DNA from: Martinezella miluonensis
GTDB lineage: Bacteria; Pseudomonadota; Alphaproteobacteria; Rhizobiales; Rhizobiaceae
Assembly (NCBI RefSeq): GCF_900094545.1
Contig: NZ_FMAH01000011.1
Location: 1-64,000 of the forward strand
Length of the DNA stretch: 64,000 bases
Direction of reading: 5' to 3'
The translations under genes were made by a program, and so were the position numbers. How positions within the stretch are numbered: position 1 is the first letter of the stretch; each line of letters opens with the position of its first letter. Shown piece by piece: positions 17,032 to 27,228 of this stretch. The notes beneath the pieces were generated by a model. It was not told the DNA's origin. It searched no databases and was given only the letters and a program-made list of their open reading frames with translations.

Positions 17032-18279
17032 TCACGCCAATCGTCCCATCCGCTCGCCAAGAAAGTTCCGTTCGGCCTCCGTGCCTGAAAGCTCTATGGC
17101 TTTCTCATAGGCCATGCGTGCGAGATCGTCCTTGCCGAGCCGGGCGAGGATATCGGCCCTGACTGCGTGATAGGGCTGATATTCGGCAAGCAGGCCGGCG
17201 ATGGCGGCCAACCGGTCGAGTGCGATTGCCGGACCATCGGCATAGGACAAGGCAACGATGCGGTTCAGCTCGAACACCGGGTTCGGCTTGACCGTAATCA
17301 AGGCATCGTAGATCAGCGCGATCTCACGCCAGTCGGTTTCCTGAAACGAGGGCGCTTCCGCATGCACGGCCGCGACCGCCGCCTGAAGCTGATAAACACC
17401 TGGTCTCCCGCGCCTGAGCGCCCTTTCGAGAAGCGATGTGCCCTCCGCAATCATGGTCCGGTTCCAGGCAGTCCGATCCTGACATTCGAGAGGGATAATC
17501 TCGCCGAGATCGCCCAGGCGGGTCGCCGCGCGGGAGTGGTGGAGAAGCATGAGGGCAAGCAACCCCTCGATCTCGGCTTCATGCGGGCAGAGTGTCAGAA
17601 GGATGCGGCAAAGCCGGATCGCCTCGTCGCAGAGGTCGACCCTTACATGCCGATCGGACGATGCGGCGTAGCCTTCATTGAAGGTGAGGTAGATGACTGC
17701 GAGGACGGCGTCGAGCCGCTCGCTCCAGCTTTCAGGTCCCGCAACGGAATAGGGAATGCCCGCCTTGGAAATCTTGTGACGCGCGCGCACCAGGCGCTGC
17801 GCCATCGCGTCAGTGCTGACGACGAAGGCGCGGGCGATTTCCTCGGTCGTCAGGCCCGAGATGGAGCGTAACGTCAGCGCCACGCTGGCTTTACGGTCAA
17901 GCGCCGGATGGCAGCAGGTGAAGATGAGGCGAAGCCGCTCGTCGGGAATCGCCGTTTCTTCCGGCGGCTCGGCGGCTTCGCTGTCGAGTGCGATCAGCGC
18001 CGCCAGTTCGTCCGACTTTGAGCGGAAATTGGCGGCCCTGCGGATACGGTCTATTGCCTTGCGTTGCGCCGTGCGCATCAGCCATGCCTCGGGCGAGCGC
18101 GGTAGACCATGGCGACCCCAGTGGATCAAGGCCGATTCCAGCGCATCTTGAAGACAGTCCTCGGCGAGTTGGAAATCCCTGAGCCTTGCAATTAAGCACG
18201 CCATCAACCGGCCACCGTCGGTACGGATGAGCCTGTCGATCTCGTTGGCCGTTTGGACGGCTGCTGGCGCATTGACCAT
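17032..18279 (-). CDS. ECF42-type RNA polymerase sigma factor with long C-terminal domain
   Basis: 415 residues, far longer than ordinary ECF sigma factors (about 190). The N-terminal third has sigma region 2 (LIARLRDFQLAEDCLQDALE and SPEAWLMRTAQRKAIDRIRR) and region 4 (GLTTEEIARAFVVSTDAMAQRLVRAR). The C-terminal extension contains TFNEGYAAS, LMLLHHSRAATR and a TPR-like tail, the hallmarks of the group linked to DGPF/YCII proteins. There is no anti-sigma gene; in this group the extension and the partner protein are thought to control activity. Its ATG overlaps the YCII stop (TGATG). Confidence 0.87.
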   Translation of the reverse strand: MVNAPAAVQTANEIDRLIRTDGGRLMACLIARLRDFQLAEDCLQDALESALIHWGRHGLPRSPEAWLMRTAQRKAIDRIRRAANFRSKSDELAALIALDSEAAEPPEETAIPDERLRLIFTCCHPALDRKASVALTLRSISGLTTEEIARAFVVSTDAMAQRLVRARHKISKAGIPYSVAGPESWSERLDAVLAVIYLTFNEGYAASSDRHVRVDLCDEAIRLCRILLTLCPHEAEIEGLLALMLLHHSRAATRLGDLGEIIPLECQDRTAWNRTMIAEGTSLLERALRRGRPGVYQLQAAVAAVHAEAPSFQETDWREIALIYDALITVKPNPVFELNRIVALSYADGPAIALDRLAAIAGLLAEYQPYHAVRADILARLGKDDLARMAYEKAIELSGTEAERNFLGERMGRLA

Positions 18280-18623
18280 CAGAGCTTGTTCGCATAGTTC
18301 CGAATGGGACGTACTTCGACGCGGCCATAGGTCGCAGTGGGGATCATTGCGGCATAGCGGATCGCTTCATCGAGATTAGCACAATCGAAGATGTAGAAGC
18401 CGCCAAGCTGTTCTTTGGACTCGGCGAACGGACCGTCCAAGGTCTCTATGCGGCCGTCGCGGACGCTCACCGTCGTTGCCGTCGAGGCGGCTTCGAGGGC
18501 ATCGCCCGCAACCAGAACGCCATCCTTGGCGAAGCGCTCGTTTGCTGCCTGATAAGCCGCCATCAATGGGCCGAATTCCGGCGATGCATCGGGTGCAAAG
18601 TAGATCAAGGCCATGTATTTCAT
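18279..18623 (-). CDS. YCII/DGPF-domain protein, partner of the ECF42 sigma factor
   Basis: 114 residues, a YciI-like alpha-beta barrel protein (MKYMALIYFAPDASP, then VRDGRIETLDGPFAESKEQLGGFYIFDC, then GRVEVRPIRNY). The DGPF motif is at about residues 61-64. Such genes regularly sit next to ECF42 sigma genes and are often their targets. Here it is the upstream gene of a two-gene operon with one-base overlap. Biochemical function is unknown. Confidence 0.87.
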   Translation of the reverse strand: MKYMALIYFAPDASPEFGPLMAAYQAANERFAKDGVLVAGDALEAASTATTVSVRDGRIETLDGPFAESKEQLGGFYIFDCANLDEAIRYAAMIPTATYGRVEVRPIRNYANKL

Positions 18624-18851
18624 CTTAAGCTCCTCAATTTGCCTGTTTAGGTTTCTGCTCCTTCAAAGAAGGGACGTCGATGACGAACGGCTATGGTCTC
18701 GATCGACATTCCAATCGAAATATTTTTCGCTGGGATCAGAAAAACGACCTCAGCAGATACCCCGTCGCACCCAGCACGGAGACTTTCATTTTTGGGTCGT
18801 CTCGCAATTGTTTGTTTTCGGTCACGATTAGCTGGCGCAGGCCACCGCATT

Positions 18852-19850
18852 TCATGGCGCCTCACCCATTCGAAAGACAATTGCTCCCCCCGTCATTCCC
18901 GCACCTGCGGCGGCAAAAAGCAACTGCTCACCTGGAGCGAAGGGCTGCTTGTGATTTTCCAGCGACAGGGAGAGCGGGATCGTTGCGGCCGAAGAGTTTC
19001 CAAAATCGCCGATCGTACTGACCGCCCGTTCGATTGGGATTGTCAGCTGCTCGCAGACGGCGTCGATGATACGGATGTTCGCCTGGTGCGGTATGAAGCG
19101 GTTGATGCTTTCCGGTGAGCTTCCGGCCTGCGCTAAGGCCCGGCCTGCGGATTGGCTCATCATGTGAACCGCCTTCATAAAAACAGCCTTTCCGTCCCGC
19201 ATGGTCATGGTTAAGAGATCCGGGTCCATGCCGGCGTGAAAGGGGTAGGCGCTGCCGCCGGCAGGAATGGAAATGAGATCGTAGCCCGCGCCTTCCGACA
19301 CGAGATCGACGCCGACAACACCCGATCGCGGATCGACCGAAGGAACCAGAACCACTGCGCCCGCGGCATCCGCGAAGACCACGGCGCTTGCTCGCTCCTT
19401 CATGTTGATGCGTCGGCTCAGGATGTTGGCGGCGACCACGAGGACCGGCCTCCTCTGGGTTCTCACGAAGCCATCCGCCAGCGTCAACGCATAAAGGAAG
19501 CCGGAACAGGCGCCAGCGAGGTCGATGGCGCCCGAGGCGGAAAGACCCAGCTTGTGCGCAAGCAGAGGTGCTGAAGGCGGCAGCAGATGGTCGGGCGTGG
19601 ACGTCGCCAGCAGCGTCAATGCGACCGCCGTACGATCAATACCCGCGTGATCGAGCGCCATGAATCCGGCATGCGCGGCCATATCGGTCAAGGTTTCACC
19701 GGGTGCCGCCCAATGTCGCTTGCGTATGCCGGTTCTTTGTTCGATCCAACCCGCCTCCAGGCCCAGCCACGTCTCGATTTCGATATTGTCGATGCGACGC
19801 TCGGGGACATAGTGACCGAGGCCTGCGATCCTGCTCGTGACAGTGCTCAT
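18852..19850 (-). CDS. bioZ: BioZ, KAS III-like enzyme of pimelate-precursor synthesis
   Basis: 332 residues, FabH-type beta-ketoacyl synthase. Catalytic Cys115 lies in GACSGFLY, His in [11 protein letters not shown] near 245-255, and Asn in [10 protein letters not shown] near 280. In Agrobacterium and Brucella, BioZ condenses glutaryl-CoA with malonyl-ACP to start the pimeloyl chain for biotin. The position as the last gene of bioBFDA, overlapping bioA by four bases, supports that role over general fatty acid synthesis. Confidence 0.9.
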   Translation of the reverse strand: MSTVTSRIAGLGHYVPERRIDNIEIETWLGLEAGWIEQRTGIRKRHWAAPGETLTDMAAHAGFMALDHAGIDRTAVALTLLATSTPDHLLPPSAPLLAHKLGLSASGAIDLAGACSGFLYALTLADGFVRTQRRPVLVVAANILSRRINMKERASAVVFADAAGAVVLVPSVDPRSGVVGVDLVSEGAGYDLISIPAGGSAYPFHAGMDPDLLTMTMRDGKAVFMKAVHMMSQSAGRALAQAGSSPESINRFIPHQANIRIIDAVCEQLTIPIERAVSTIGDFGNSSAATIPLSLSLENHKQPFAPGEQLLFAAAGAGMTGGAIVFRMGEAP

Positions 19851-21127
19851 GACGCGGCCGCACCGATGAAATCGGCCGCCTTATCAATGGCCTCGTAGGC
19901 CCGCCGCAGATCATGTGCCGTCACGCAATAAGGCGGCATCAGATAGATGACGTTGCCGAGAGGACGGATGAGAAGATCCCTTTCGCGGAAAAAGGCGCGC
20001 AATTTCGGACCTACTTCCGAGAGATAGCCCTTTGTTTGAACGGCGAGATCAAGTGCTGCGATCGTGCCCTGCTGCCGGACTGCAGCAAAACGCGGATCGG
20101 ACCGGAAGTCGGAGAGCCAGTCGCGGTGGATGGCTTCGATACTCTCGATCCGCGATAAGACCGGTTCATCACGCCAGATTTCAAGATTGGCCACTGCCGC
20201 CGCACAAGCGATCGGGTTGGCCGTATATGAACTGGAGTGAAAGAACATGCGGCTTCGGTCTTCGGACAGATGAGCCTCGAAGATCTCCGGTGTGCAGAGC
20301 GTCACCGCCAGCGGCAGCGCACCCCCGGTTATCCCCTTGGACAGACACAGGATGTCCGGCGTGATGCCAGACCGTTCGCAGGCGAATAGCGTCCCGGTCC
20401 GGCCCCAGCCCGTCATAACCTCGTCGGCGATCAGCAGGGTCCCGTGGCGTGTGGCGATCCGCCGAAACTCCTTCAGCAGATGAGCTGGATACATCTTCAT
20501 TCCGCCGGCGCCGAGCACGAGCGGCTCGACGATAAAGGCGGCAACGTCTCCGTTCCGGCAGCATGCTTCGAGTGCATCGAGGGTTTCCTGCTCCCGGCCG
20601 GGCGTTGGAAAGGGAATACTTGCGACGTCGAACAGCAAGGGGTCATAGGCGGCATTGAACACACCTCGGGCGCCGATCGACATCGTACCGATCGTATCGC
20701 CGTGATAGCTATGTTCCATGACGACGATCCGCGAGCGTGGGATGCCACGATTGTGAAACAGGCCGAGGGCCATTTTCAGTGCGACTTCTACCGCCGTGGA
20801 TCCGCTGTCTGAGAAGAAGACGTGCGACAATCCTGGTGGTGCGAGCTCGATCAGCCCCTTGGCCAGCGTCTCCGCCGCCTCATGGCTGTATTCCGCGAAG
20901 ATAATCTGGTCGAGCTGCTCGAGCGCTCTCGCTATTGCCTGCGTAATAACAGGATGGCGATGCCCGTGGGTGGTGACCCACCATGAGGAGATGGCGTCGA
21001 GGACCGAGCGACCATCCTGATCGAACAGATAGGCCCCCTCGGTCCGGACGATCTTCTTGAACACCGGATCAAGCTGATGCTGCGTAAAGGGATGCCAAAT
21101 CGGCGAGGAAGTGCGGCAAGTCGTCAT
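19847..21127 (-). CDS. bioA: Adenosylmethionine-8-amino-7-oxononanoate aminotransferase
   Basis: PLP-dependent class III aminotransferase, 426 residues, converting KAPA to DAPA with S-adenosylmethionine as amino donor. Typical features are IWHPFTQHQ at residues 9-17, [46 protein letters not shown], and [13 protein letters not shown] with the PLP lysine. ATG at 21127 overlaps the bioD stop by four bases. The open frame extends upstream but that part is antisense-like sequence inside bioD. It is the fourth gene of bioBFDAZ. Confidence 0.95.
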   Translation of the reverse strand: MTTCRTSSPIWHPFTQHQLDPVFKKIVRTEGAYLFDQDGRSVLDAISSWWVTTHGHRHPVITQAIARALEQLDQIIFAEYSHEAAETLAKGLIELAPPGLSHVFFSDSGSTAVEVALKMALGLFHNRGIPRSRIVVMEHSYHGDTIGTMSIGARGVFNAAYDPLLFDVASIPFPTPGREQETLDALEACCRNGDVAAFIVEPLVLGAGGMKMYPAHLLKEFRRIATRHGTLLIADEVMTGWGRTGTLFACERSGITPDILCLSKGITGGALPLAVTLCTPEIFEAHLSEDRSRMFFHSSSYTANPIACAAAVANLEIWRDEPVLSRIESIEAIHRDWLSDFRSDPRFAAVRQQGTIAALDLAVQTKGYLSEVGPKLRAFFRERDLLIRPLGNVIYLMPPYCVTAHDLRRAYEAIDKAADFIGAAAS

Positions 21128-21762
21128 GCCAAGACCTCGCGGAAAACGGCAAGATCGAAGTGATCGGCGAAGGCGGCGCGCAAGGCGGCAGGGGTCAAAG
21201 GATCGAGATGCGGCAGACGACCGAGGATCGGAGCGCCGCCCATTTCCTTGATGATCTTCATCGTGTCGGGGCGGTCGTCGCCGATGAAGGCGACGCCGAG
21301 AACGGGTATCTCGCGCCGACGCATCGCCTCGAGCGAGAGCAATGTATGATTGATCGTGCCGAGTTCGGTGCGTGCGCAAAGAATGACCGGACGGCGCCAG
21401 CGCGCGAATATATCGGCGAAGGTGCATTCCGAGGTCAGAGGCACGAGCAGCCCTCCGGCTCCCTCGATCACCAGAGGCGATGACGTCGGCGGTGGCGTCA
21501 GCATGTCGGGATCTATCGCAACCCCGTCGATTTGCGCCGACAGATGCGGTGAGACCGGCGTTCGCAGGCGCCATGCCTCGGTCAGAATGCGATCCTGGGG
21601 GACCTGCCCGAGCATGGCAACCGTTTCGCTATCGGTCCCGTCCTCCAGACCCGATTGCACCGGCTTCCAGTAGCAGGCGCCGAGGGCGTTAACGAGCGCA
21701 GCCGAGAACACCGTCTTGCCAATGCCGGTATCGGTTCCGGTTACGATGAGACAGTTTTTCAT
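21124..21762 (-). CDS. bioD: Dethiobiotin synthetase
   Basis: ATP-dependent carboxylase, 212 residues, closing the ureido ring of dethiobiotin. The P-loop [17 protein letters not shown] is at about 7-23, WKPVQSG at 32-38 (Lys near the substrate), and [12 protein letters not shown] near 98-109. It overlaps bioF upstream and bioA downstream by four bases each, so the operon is translationally coupled. Confidence 0.95.
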   Translation of the reverse strand: MKNCLIVTGTDTGIGKTVFSAALVNALGACYWKPVQSGLEDGTDSETVAMLGQVPQDRILTEAWRLRTPVSPHLSAQIDGVAIDPDMLTPPPTSSPLVIEGAGGLLVPLTSECTFADIFARWRRPVILCARTELGTINHTLLSLEAMRRREIPVLGVAFIGDDRPDTMKIIKEMGGAPILGRLPHLDPLTPAALRAAFADHFDLAVFREVLA

Positions 21763-22904
21763 GGAGCCTCCGTCGTCAGGAGTTCTGCCAGCCGGTCGAC
21801 CATGGCTGCGATCGTCGGCCTATCGACGTTGATCGTGATTGTGATGCGCAGGCGTGCGGTACCTACCGGAACGGTGGGCGGCCGGATCGCGCGGATATCG
21901 AAGCCGCTGGCGCGCATGCGTTCGGCGACAAACATCGTCCGACCGTTTTCACCGATAATGACGGGGAGGATCTGCGTGCCGGTTCCGGCCAGACCCAGAC
22001 GCTCGGCAAATTGGCTGTTGGCGAATGCGACGAGATCATGCAGCGTTTCGCGCCGTTCCGGCTCGTCCGCAAGGATAGCCAGAGCCTCACGGACGCTCGC
22101 CGCCTGTAATGGCGATGGCGCCGTCGCATAGATGAAAGAGCGAGCCCGATTGACGAGATAGTCGCAAATCGTACGGCTTGCTCCGATCAATGCCCCAGCA
22201 GATCCCAGAGCCTTTCCGCAGGTATGCAGGACGATGACATTGTCCCTACCTTCAAGATCGGCAGCGTAACCCCGCCCGGCTCGGCCATGAACTCCGGTTC
22301 CATGCGCCTCGTCGATATAGAGGAAGCCTTCGTTGCGATCTGCGATCTCGACCAAATCGGACAACGGCGCACGGTCTCCATCCATCGAGTAGAGGCTCTC
22401 GGCGACGATCCAGGGCACACCCCTGCCGCCGCTCCTGCGCCAGGAACGGATGGCATCCTCGACGGCGTCGGCATCATTATGCACGACCGAAACGGCGGCC
22501 GCCCTTCCCGCCCCGATCCCGTCATGGGCGCTCGCATGGACCAGGGCATCATGCACGATCAGATCGCCGCGCTGAGGCAAGGTCGAAAGAACTGCGAGAT
22601 TGGCGGCGTAACCGCTGCCGAAATAGAGCATTCGCTCGCAGCCGAAAAAAGCAGCGGCTTCCTCCTCAAGCGCCTCGTGCTCGGCATGATTACCGCGCAG
22701 CAGGCGCGAGCCCCCGGCACCGACCGGCACGCCACGCTCGAGAGCGGCGATTACGGCCGCCCGCATGCGAGGCGATGAGGCCAGGCCGAGATAGTCGTTG
22801 GACGTGAAGTCCGATCCGATGTCCCGGCTTAGCTCCCGCTGGCGCCCCCTCTGCCGAAGCTTTTGCAGTTTCGCATCGTAAAGATCGAGCAGACCGGCGC
22901 TCAT
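21759..22904 (-). CDS. bioF: 8-amino-7-oxononanoate synthase
   Basis: PLP enzyme of the alpha-oxoamine synthase family, 381 residues, joining pimeloyl thioester with L-alanine. Visible are [14 protein letters not shown] near 35-48, [19 protein letters not shown] near 70-88, [12 protein letters not shown], and [14 protein letters not shown] with the PLP-binding Lys. ATG at 22904 overlaps the bioB stop by four bases and gives the usual family length. The longer open frame upstream overlaps bioB and is not real. Confidence 0.95.
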   Translation of the reverse strand: MSAGLLDLYDAKLQKLRQRGRQRELSRDIGSDFTSNDYLGLASSPRMRAAVIAALERGVPVGAGGSRLLRGNHAEHEALEEEAAAFFGCERMLYFGSGYAANLAVLSTLPQRGDLIVHDALVHASAHDGIGAGRAAAVSVVHNDADAVEDAIRSWRRSGGRGVPWIVAESLYSMDGDRAPLSDLVEIADRNEGFLYIDEAHGTGVHGRAGRGYAADLEGRDNVIVLHTCGKALGSAGALIGASRTICDYLVNRARSFIYATAPSPLQAASVREALAILADEPERRETLHDLVAFANSQFAERLGLAGTGTQILPVIIGENGRTMFVAERMRASGFDIRAIRPPTVPVGTARLRITITINVDRPTIAAMVDRLAELLTTEAP

Positions 22905-23896
22905 TCGCGCATCTCCAACGTCGCCGGCGTCAGACGCAGGCGGCGCAGCAGGCTGCTGTCGCGATCTTCGCCAGGGTTGGCGGCTGTCAGGAGCGTATCG
23001 CCGATGAAGATCGAGTTGGCACCGGCAAAGAAACAAAGCGCCTGCATCTCGTCGCTCATGGACGCCCGTCCCGCGGTAAGACGGACATGGGATTGCGGCA
23101 TCATCAGCCGGGCGAGAGCAATGATGCGAACGAAGTCGATAACATCGACGGGAGCAGCCTTAGCCATCTTGGATCCGGGCATCGGGATCAACATATTGAT
23201 CGGCACGCTTTCCGGCGGCGTCGGCAGATTTGCCAGGGTGAGCAGCATGTCGATCCGGTCGCCTACCTCTTCGCCCAATCCCAAAATGCCGCCGCTGCAG
23301 ACCTTGATCCCCGCCTGCCGTACATGGGCGAGCGTCTCCAGCCGGTCGTCGAACGTCCGGGTGGTGATAACCTCAGGGTAGAACCGTTCGGACGTATCGA
23401 TATTGTGATTGTAGTAGTCTAGCCCTGCCTCGGCGAAGGTGCGGGACTGCTGGTCCGACAGCATTCCGAGCGTCATGCAGGTTTCCAGACCGAGAGCCTT
23501 CACGCCCTCGATCATCGAGACGATCGCCGCTTCGTCGCGCGGCTTGGGGCTGCTCCAGGCGGCCCCCATGCAATAGCGGGTCGCGCCCTCCTGTTTTGCC
23601 TTTTGAGCCTCGGCGATCACCGTTGCGGTATCCATGAGCTTCGTGGCCTTCACATTGGAGTTGTGAAAGGCGGACTGGCTGCAATAGCCGCAATCCTCGG
23701 GACAGCCGCCCGTCTTGATGTTGAGCAACTTGCTGAGCTGAACGAGATTGGGATCGAAATTCTCCCGATGGACGCTATGCGCGCGAAACAGCAGATCGTT
23801 GAATGGCAGCTCGTAAAGATCGCGAGCTGCTTCAGACGTCCATTTTTCGCGTTCGGTATGCTCGGTGGTCCCTAGGGTTGCTTCAGCGTTCTGCAT
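22901..23896 (-). CDS. bioB: Biotin synthase
   Basis: Radical SAM enzyme, 331 residues, inserting sulphur into dethiobiotin. The 4Fe-4S motif is Cys65, Cys69 and Cys72 in [32 protein letters not shown] and [10 protein letters not shown] are further family segments. It is the first gene of the bioBFDAZ operon. The leader carries a BioR-like operator 55 bp upstream of the ATG. AGGAGAG lies before the start. Confidence 0.96.
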   Translation of the reverse strand: MQNAEATLGTTEHTEREKWTSEAARDLYELPFNDLLFRAHSVHRENFDPNLVQLSKLLNIKTGGCPEDCGYCSQSAFHNSNVKATKLMDTATVIAEAQKAKQEGATRYCMGAAWSSPKPRDEAAIVSMIEGVKALGLETCMTLGMLSDQQSRTFAEAGLDYYNHNIDTSERFYPEVITTRTFDDRLETLAHVRQAGIKVCSGGILGLGEEVGDRIDMLLTLANLPTPPESVPINMLIPMPGSKMAKAAPVDVIDFVRIIALARLMMPQSHVRLTAGRASMSDEMQALCFFAGANSIFIGDTLLTAANPGEDRDSSLLRRLRLTPATLEMRE

Positions 23897-23950
23897 GGCA
23901 CTCTCCTGGCGCGATGGTCCAAGGCAGCACCTCCATCAGGCACTTGAATA

Positions 23951-23963
23951 ATAGATAATCTAT
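23951..23963. promoter_or_regulatory. BioR-like operator of the biotin operon
   Basis: ATAGAT-A-ATCTAT, a perfect odd-centred palindrome, 55 bp upstream of bioB. With its flanks it contains TTATAGAT on the minus strand, close to the BioR consensus TTATMKATAA known from alphaproteobacteria. The same 13-base motif recurs in front of the GntR gene, 61 bp away. Confidence 0.75.
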
Positions 23964-24023
23964 AATTATGCTGCCACCTTCGAGGTTATTGGCATCTCGC
24001 AATTGAGATCAAGCGGTATTATC

Positions 24024-24036
24024 ATAGATTATCTAG
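24024..24036. promoter_or_regulatory. BioR-like operator before bioR
   Basis: ATAGAT-T-ATCTAG, matching the bioB-side site at 12 of 13 bases when read on the opposite strand. It ends nine bases before the bioR ATG, a position that suits autorepression. Confidence 0.72.
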
Positions 24037-24045
24037 GATAGAGGC

Positions 24046-24717
24046 ATGGCAGAAACGGTCGCAGAACGCATTGCCCACGTCATCGGAGAACGTATCGTCT
24101 CGGGCGAACTCCTTCCCGGAACCCCTCTCCGCCAAGATCGGATCGCCGAGGAATTCGAGGCGAGCCACGTCCCGGCTCGCGAAGCTCTCCAGCTCTTGCG
24201 CGCCCAAGGCTTGGCGACGAGCGAACCGCGCCGAGGCATGCGGGTTGCTCCGCTGGACCCCGCATCGATCCGGGAGATCGTAGAAATCCGCGCCGCCCTG
24301 GAAACGCTGGCCCTCAGGCTGGCGGCCCCCCGGTTGAATGCGGCGAGCTATGAAAAAATCGAGCAGGCACTCGCCGAGGGAGAGCAGGCGAAAACCATGA
24401 CCGAATGGGAAAAGGCAAATCGCACCTTTCACAGATCGCTGGTTGCGCCCTGCAAAATGCCGAGACTGCTGTCCATGTTGGACGACCTCCAACTTGCAAA
24501 TTCCCGCATCATCTTCTCGGCAGCCCGCTCCACGGACCTGCAACCGGATTCCAGCTATGCTCACCGGCAGATCGTCAGCGCGCTTCGACGGCGCGACATC
24601 AACCGGGCGGTAAACTTGCTTGGTGCCCACATTCGCGGACTGGAGCGAAACGTGGATGAGCCGGGCGTTAGATCACCCCAGTCGAACACGAGCAAAGCAG
24701 CACCCGGAGTTGAATGA
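24046..24717 (+). CDS. bioR: BioR, GntR-family repressor of biotin synthesis
   Basis: 223 residues. The N-terminal GntR winged helix (RIVSGELLPGTPLRQDRIAEEFEASHVPAREALQLLRAQGL) is followed by an all-helical FCD effector domain from about residue 75 (IREIVEIRAALETLALRLA). The gene is divergent from bioBFDAZ and both starts carry the same palindromic site. This is the arrangement of BioR in Agrobacterium and Brucella, where BioR represses bio genes. GAGGC precedes the ATG. The assignment rests on context and operator, both clear. Confidence 0.88.
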   Translation: MAETVAERIAHVIGERIVSGELLPGTPLRQDRIAEEFEASHVPAREALQLLRAQGLATSEPRRGMRVAPLDPASIREIVEIRAALETLALRLAAPRLNAASYEKIEQALAEGEQAKTMTEWEKANRTFHRSLVAPCKMPRLLSMLDDLQLANSRIIFSAARSTDLQPDSSYAHRQIVSALRRRDINRAVNLLGAHIRGLERNVDEPGVRSPQSNTSKAAPGVE

Positions 24718-24727
24718 CCGCCGACGG

Positions 24728-24756
24728 CGGCGCCGAAGCAAGATCTTTCGGCGCCG
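24728..24756 (+). terminator. Hairpin after bioR, candidate terminator
   Basis: CGGCGCCGAA and TTCGGCGCCG are perfect 10-bp arms with a 9-base loop, starting ten bases after the bioR stop. No T-tract follows, so it is a candidate only. Confidence 0.5.
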
Positions 24757-24927
24757 ATAAGTTGGTTCACAAAGACATCAGTGCCGCCGATGCCGCCTGT
24801 CGGCTCGAGGAGAGATCGCTCGCGCTCCGCCGCCAGCCGTGCAGCAGCACAAGACATTCCTCGCGATCCTTCTCCGCCACGCGCACGGCGGTCTCATCAC
24901 TTTTCGTGACCTGGCACCCAGCCACGA

Positions 24928-26238
24928 TCATTTCACGCGTGCAGCACCCGAGGGGCCGGGATCCGCCGCCACCGGCGCGCTCGGCACCATGCGCCCGACC
25001 ACGAGAACCAAAAGAGCCGCCGCCAGGAGGCATGCGGCCAGGAAAAACATCGGCGCGATCGTGCTACCGGTCGAATCCTTGATCCATGGAACGACGTTCT
25101 GGGCGATGAAGCCACCGAGATTGCCGACGGAATTGATGGCGGCGAGACCGGCCGCCGCCCCGGCACCCTGGAGGAAGCGCGAGGGCAGGCTCCAGAAGAC
25201 CGGCTGGCCTGCGAAGATGCCGGCGGCTGCAATGCACAGGAAGGCAAACTGCAAGGTATGGTCGGGGATGATGGCGGACAGAACAAGGCACACGGCGCCG
25301 AGAAGGGCGGGGATGACGATGAACGGCGTCTTGGAAGTCGCCTTATCCGCCGCCGCTGGTACAGCGTAGAGCGCAACGGCGACGAGCAGCCAGGGAATGA
25401 TGTTCAGGAAGCCATTCGTGGTGTTGCTGACGCCGAAATTCTTGACGATGGTCGGCAGCCAATAGCTGAGCCCGTAGGCGGCCAGCGGAAAGCCGATATA
25501 GCAAAGCGCCATCAGCAGCACGCGCGGATTGATCAAGGCGCGGAAGCCATCGGAAGCATTCTGCTCCATGCTCGAATTTTCTGCGGCGAGCCGGTCTTTG
25601 ATCCAGGTCTTTTCCATATCGCTGAGGAAGGTCGCCTTCGATGGCAGATCGGGCAGATAGAGCAGCGTGACAATGCCGGCAATGATCGCTGGCCCGCCGG
25701 TGACGAGGAAGACCCATTGCCATCCTGCCATGCCGTAAAGGCCATTCAGATCCAGGAGGGCGCCTCCAAGCGGCGCAGCGATCGCATTGGCGAAGGCACT
25801 GAAGATCATGAAAAGGCCGACCATGGTGCCGCGATAGGCAGAAGGATACCAGAGGGTCAGCAGATAGAGTACGCCCGGAAAGAAGCCCGCCTCGCAAGCG
25901 CCGAGCAGGAAGCGCAGGATATAGAACATCGTCGCATTCTGCGTATAGGCGAGCGCGACAGTGACGATCCCCCAGGACACGAGAATACGCGCGAACCATT
26001 TGCTGGCGCCGAACCTGTCGAGAAGCAGGTTGCTCGGCACTTCGAAGATGAAATAGCCGATGAAGAACAGCGAAGCGCCAAGACCATAGGCATATTCGCT
26101 CATGCCAAGATCGCCGACCATTTCCAGCTTCGCGTAGCTGACATTCTGGCGGTCGATATAGGCAATTAGATAAAGGATCCCCAGGAACGGCATGAGCCGC
26201 CAGGTGATCTTCGAGATAAGCTGCTTTTCATCAACCAC
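24928..26238 (-). CDS. MFS transporter, anion:cation symporter (ACS) family
   Basis: Inner-membrane major facilitator of 436 residues with about twelve hydrophobic segments. MPFLGILYLIAYIDRQNVSYAKL at about 16-38 and the loop FGASKWFARILVSWG between segments 2 and 3 are typical of the ACS family, which imports organic anions such as tartrate, hexuronates or phthalate with protons. The start is GTG at 26238 with GGGAGGACG upstream. No enzyme gene is next to it, so the substrate is not indicated. It converges with bioR. Confidence 0.85.
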   Translation of the reverse strand: MVDEKQLISKITWRLMPFLGILYLIAYIDRQNVSYAKLEMVGDLGMSEYAYGLGASLFFIGYFIFEVPSNLLLDRFGASKWFARILVSWGIVTVALAYTQNATMFYILRFLLGACEAGFFPGVLYLLTLWYPSAYRGTMVGLFMIFSAFANAIAAPLGGALLDLNGLYGMAGWQWVFLVTGGPAIIAGIVTLLYLPDLPSKATFLSDMEKTWIKDRLAAENSSMEQNASDGFRALINPRVLLMALCYIGFPLAAYGLSYWLPTIVKNFGVSNTTNGFLNIIPWLLVAVALYAVPAAADKATSKTPFIVIPALLGAVCLVLSAIIPDHTLQFAFLCIAAAGIFAGQPVFWSLPSRFLQGAGAAAGLAAINSVGNLGGFIAQNVVPWIKDSTGSTIAPMFFLAACLLAAALLVLVVGRMVPSAPVAADPGPSGAARVK

Positions 26239-26401
26239 GCATCGTCCTCCCAGAAAGATGGTTCAGATTGATATAGATAGCGCAACTCGGCTGTTATCAA
26301 TGCATTGACTTACAAAGCTCATCTCGCCCATCGGGTCCGCGGTCGACGGCAAACGAGCAGGCCCTCTCCCGCATCGGGTTGGGAGCTTTTAACCTCGCAC
26401 C

Positions 26402-26608
26402 TTACGCGACGCGTTCGAACTGAGTGCGGATGTGTTCGATATAGTGCTGACCGGGCGAAGACGCCTTGACCATGGCCAGCGCTGCCTTCTGCGGTACGCC
26501 GGTGAACTGGCGCTCCTCGCCGTTCTTGAAGCGGATGTAAAGCCGTCCGTCGTCCGAGCTGAAGAAGACGGATTTGATGATTTTCGATGAAACCTGAAGT
26601 TCTTGCAT
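26402..26608 (-). CDS. KTSC-domain small protein
   Basis: 68 residues, nearly all one KTSC domain: VSSKIIKSVFFSSDDGRLYIRF, then a VPQKAALAMVKASSPGQHY segment and a final IRTQF. The domain is found alone or fused to nucleic-acid enzymes and its function is unclear. AGAGAGGTGACCC precedes the ATG. It stands alone between an MFS gene and a VOC gene on the same strand. Confidence 0.75.
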   Translation of the reverse strand: MQELQVSSKIIKSVFFSSDDGRLYIRFKNGEERQFTGVPQKAALAMVKASSPGQHYIEHIRTQFERVA

Positions 26609-26724
26609 GGGTCACCTCTCTTTCATCCGGCTTTTCGCATAGAAAACCAAAAGATGGGTGAAGTGACCTAGTTAATGAAAGATACAGTTGTATCGGTGGA
26701 TTTTATCGATTGCCGCTCAATAGC

Positions 26725-27156
26725 TTACCGGTCCTTCGGCAAGGCGTCGTCGGCATAAAGGGCTGCGAATTCCGCGCTCGGCGGAATCGGCTTGATGATG
26801 TCGATCAGCACGCCGTTTGGATCGGCGGTAATGAAATGTCGCTGACCGAAAGCCTCGTCGCGAATGGCAAGCAGAATGGGCAGACCGGCTTCTCGCAGAC
26901 GGTCATGGACGGCATCGACATCGTCCACCTCGAAATTGAGCAATAGCCCAGCCACCTTGCCCCGCCCCTGTTCAGGGATCGTCTCGTGCCGGCCGTCCAG
27001 AATGGCGAGATTGATGCCGCTGTCCTCAGCCGATTGCAGATGCACGTACCAGTCGCTCGCGAAGTTTTCCTGAAAGCCGAAATGCCCGATGTAGAAGGCT
27101 GCGGTCTCTTTCACGCGTTCCGTCATGATGACCGGATAATAGCTCGTCACCTTCAT
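26725..27156 (-). CDS. VOC-superfamily (glyoxalase/bleomycin resistance-like) protein
   Basis: 143 residues with two beta-alpha-beta-beta-beta modules: [23 protein letters not shown], then [21 protein letters not shown] and [20 protein letters not shown]. Such proteins bind a metal and act as dioxygenases, isomerases or drug-binding proteins; the substrate is not evident. GGAGAAG lies before the ATG. It is divergent from a TetR gene, with an operator-like inverted repeat between them, and is the probable target of that repressor. Confidence 0.8.
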   Translation of the reverse strand: MKVTSYYPVIMTERVKETAAFYIGHFGFQENFASDWYVHLQSAEDSGINLAILDGRHETIPEQGRGKVAGLLLNFEVDDVDAVHDRLREAGLPILLAIRDEAFGQRHFITADPNGVLIDIIKPIPPSAEFAALYADDALPKDR

Positions 27157-27180
27157 GCTTCACTTCTCCCTCAAAACAAC

Positions 27181-27228
27181 ATACAGTCTGTCTGTATTTT
27201 TCGAAATAACATACAGGCTGCATGCATG
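27181..27228. promoter_or_regulatory. Operator-like repeats between VOC and tetR genes
   Basis: ATACAG (27181-27186) and CTGTAT (27192-27197) form an exact inverted repeat with a 5-base spacer. The nine bases AACATACAG occur at 27178-27186 and again at 27208-27216, exactly 30 bp apart, the second just before the tetR ATG. Two copies on one face of the helix, spanning both promoters, suit cooperative binding of a TetR dimer pair. Confidence 0.7.
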
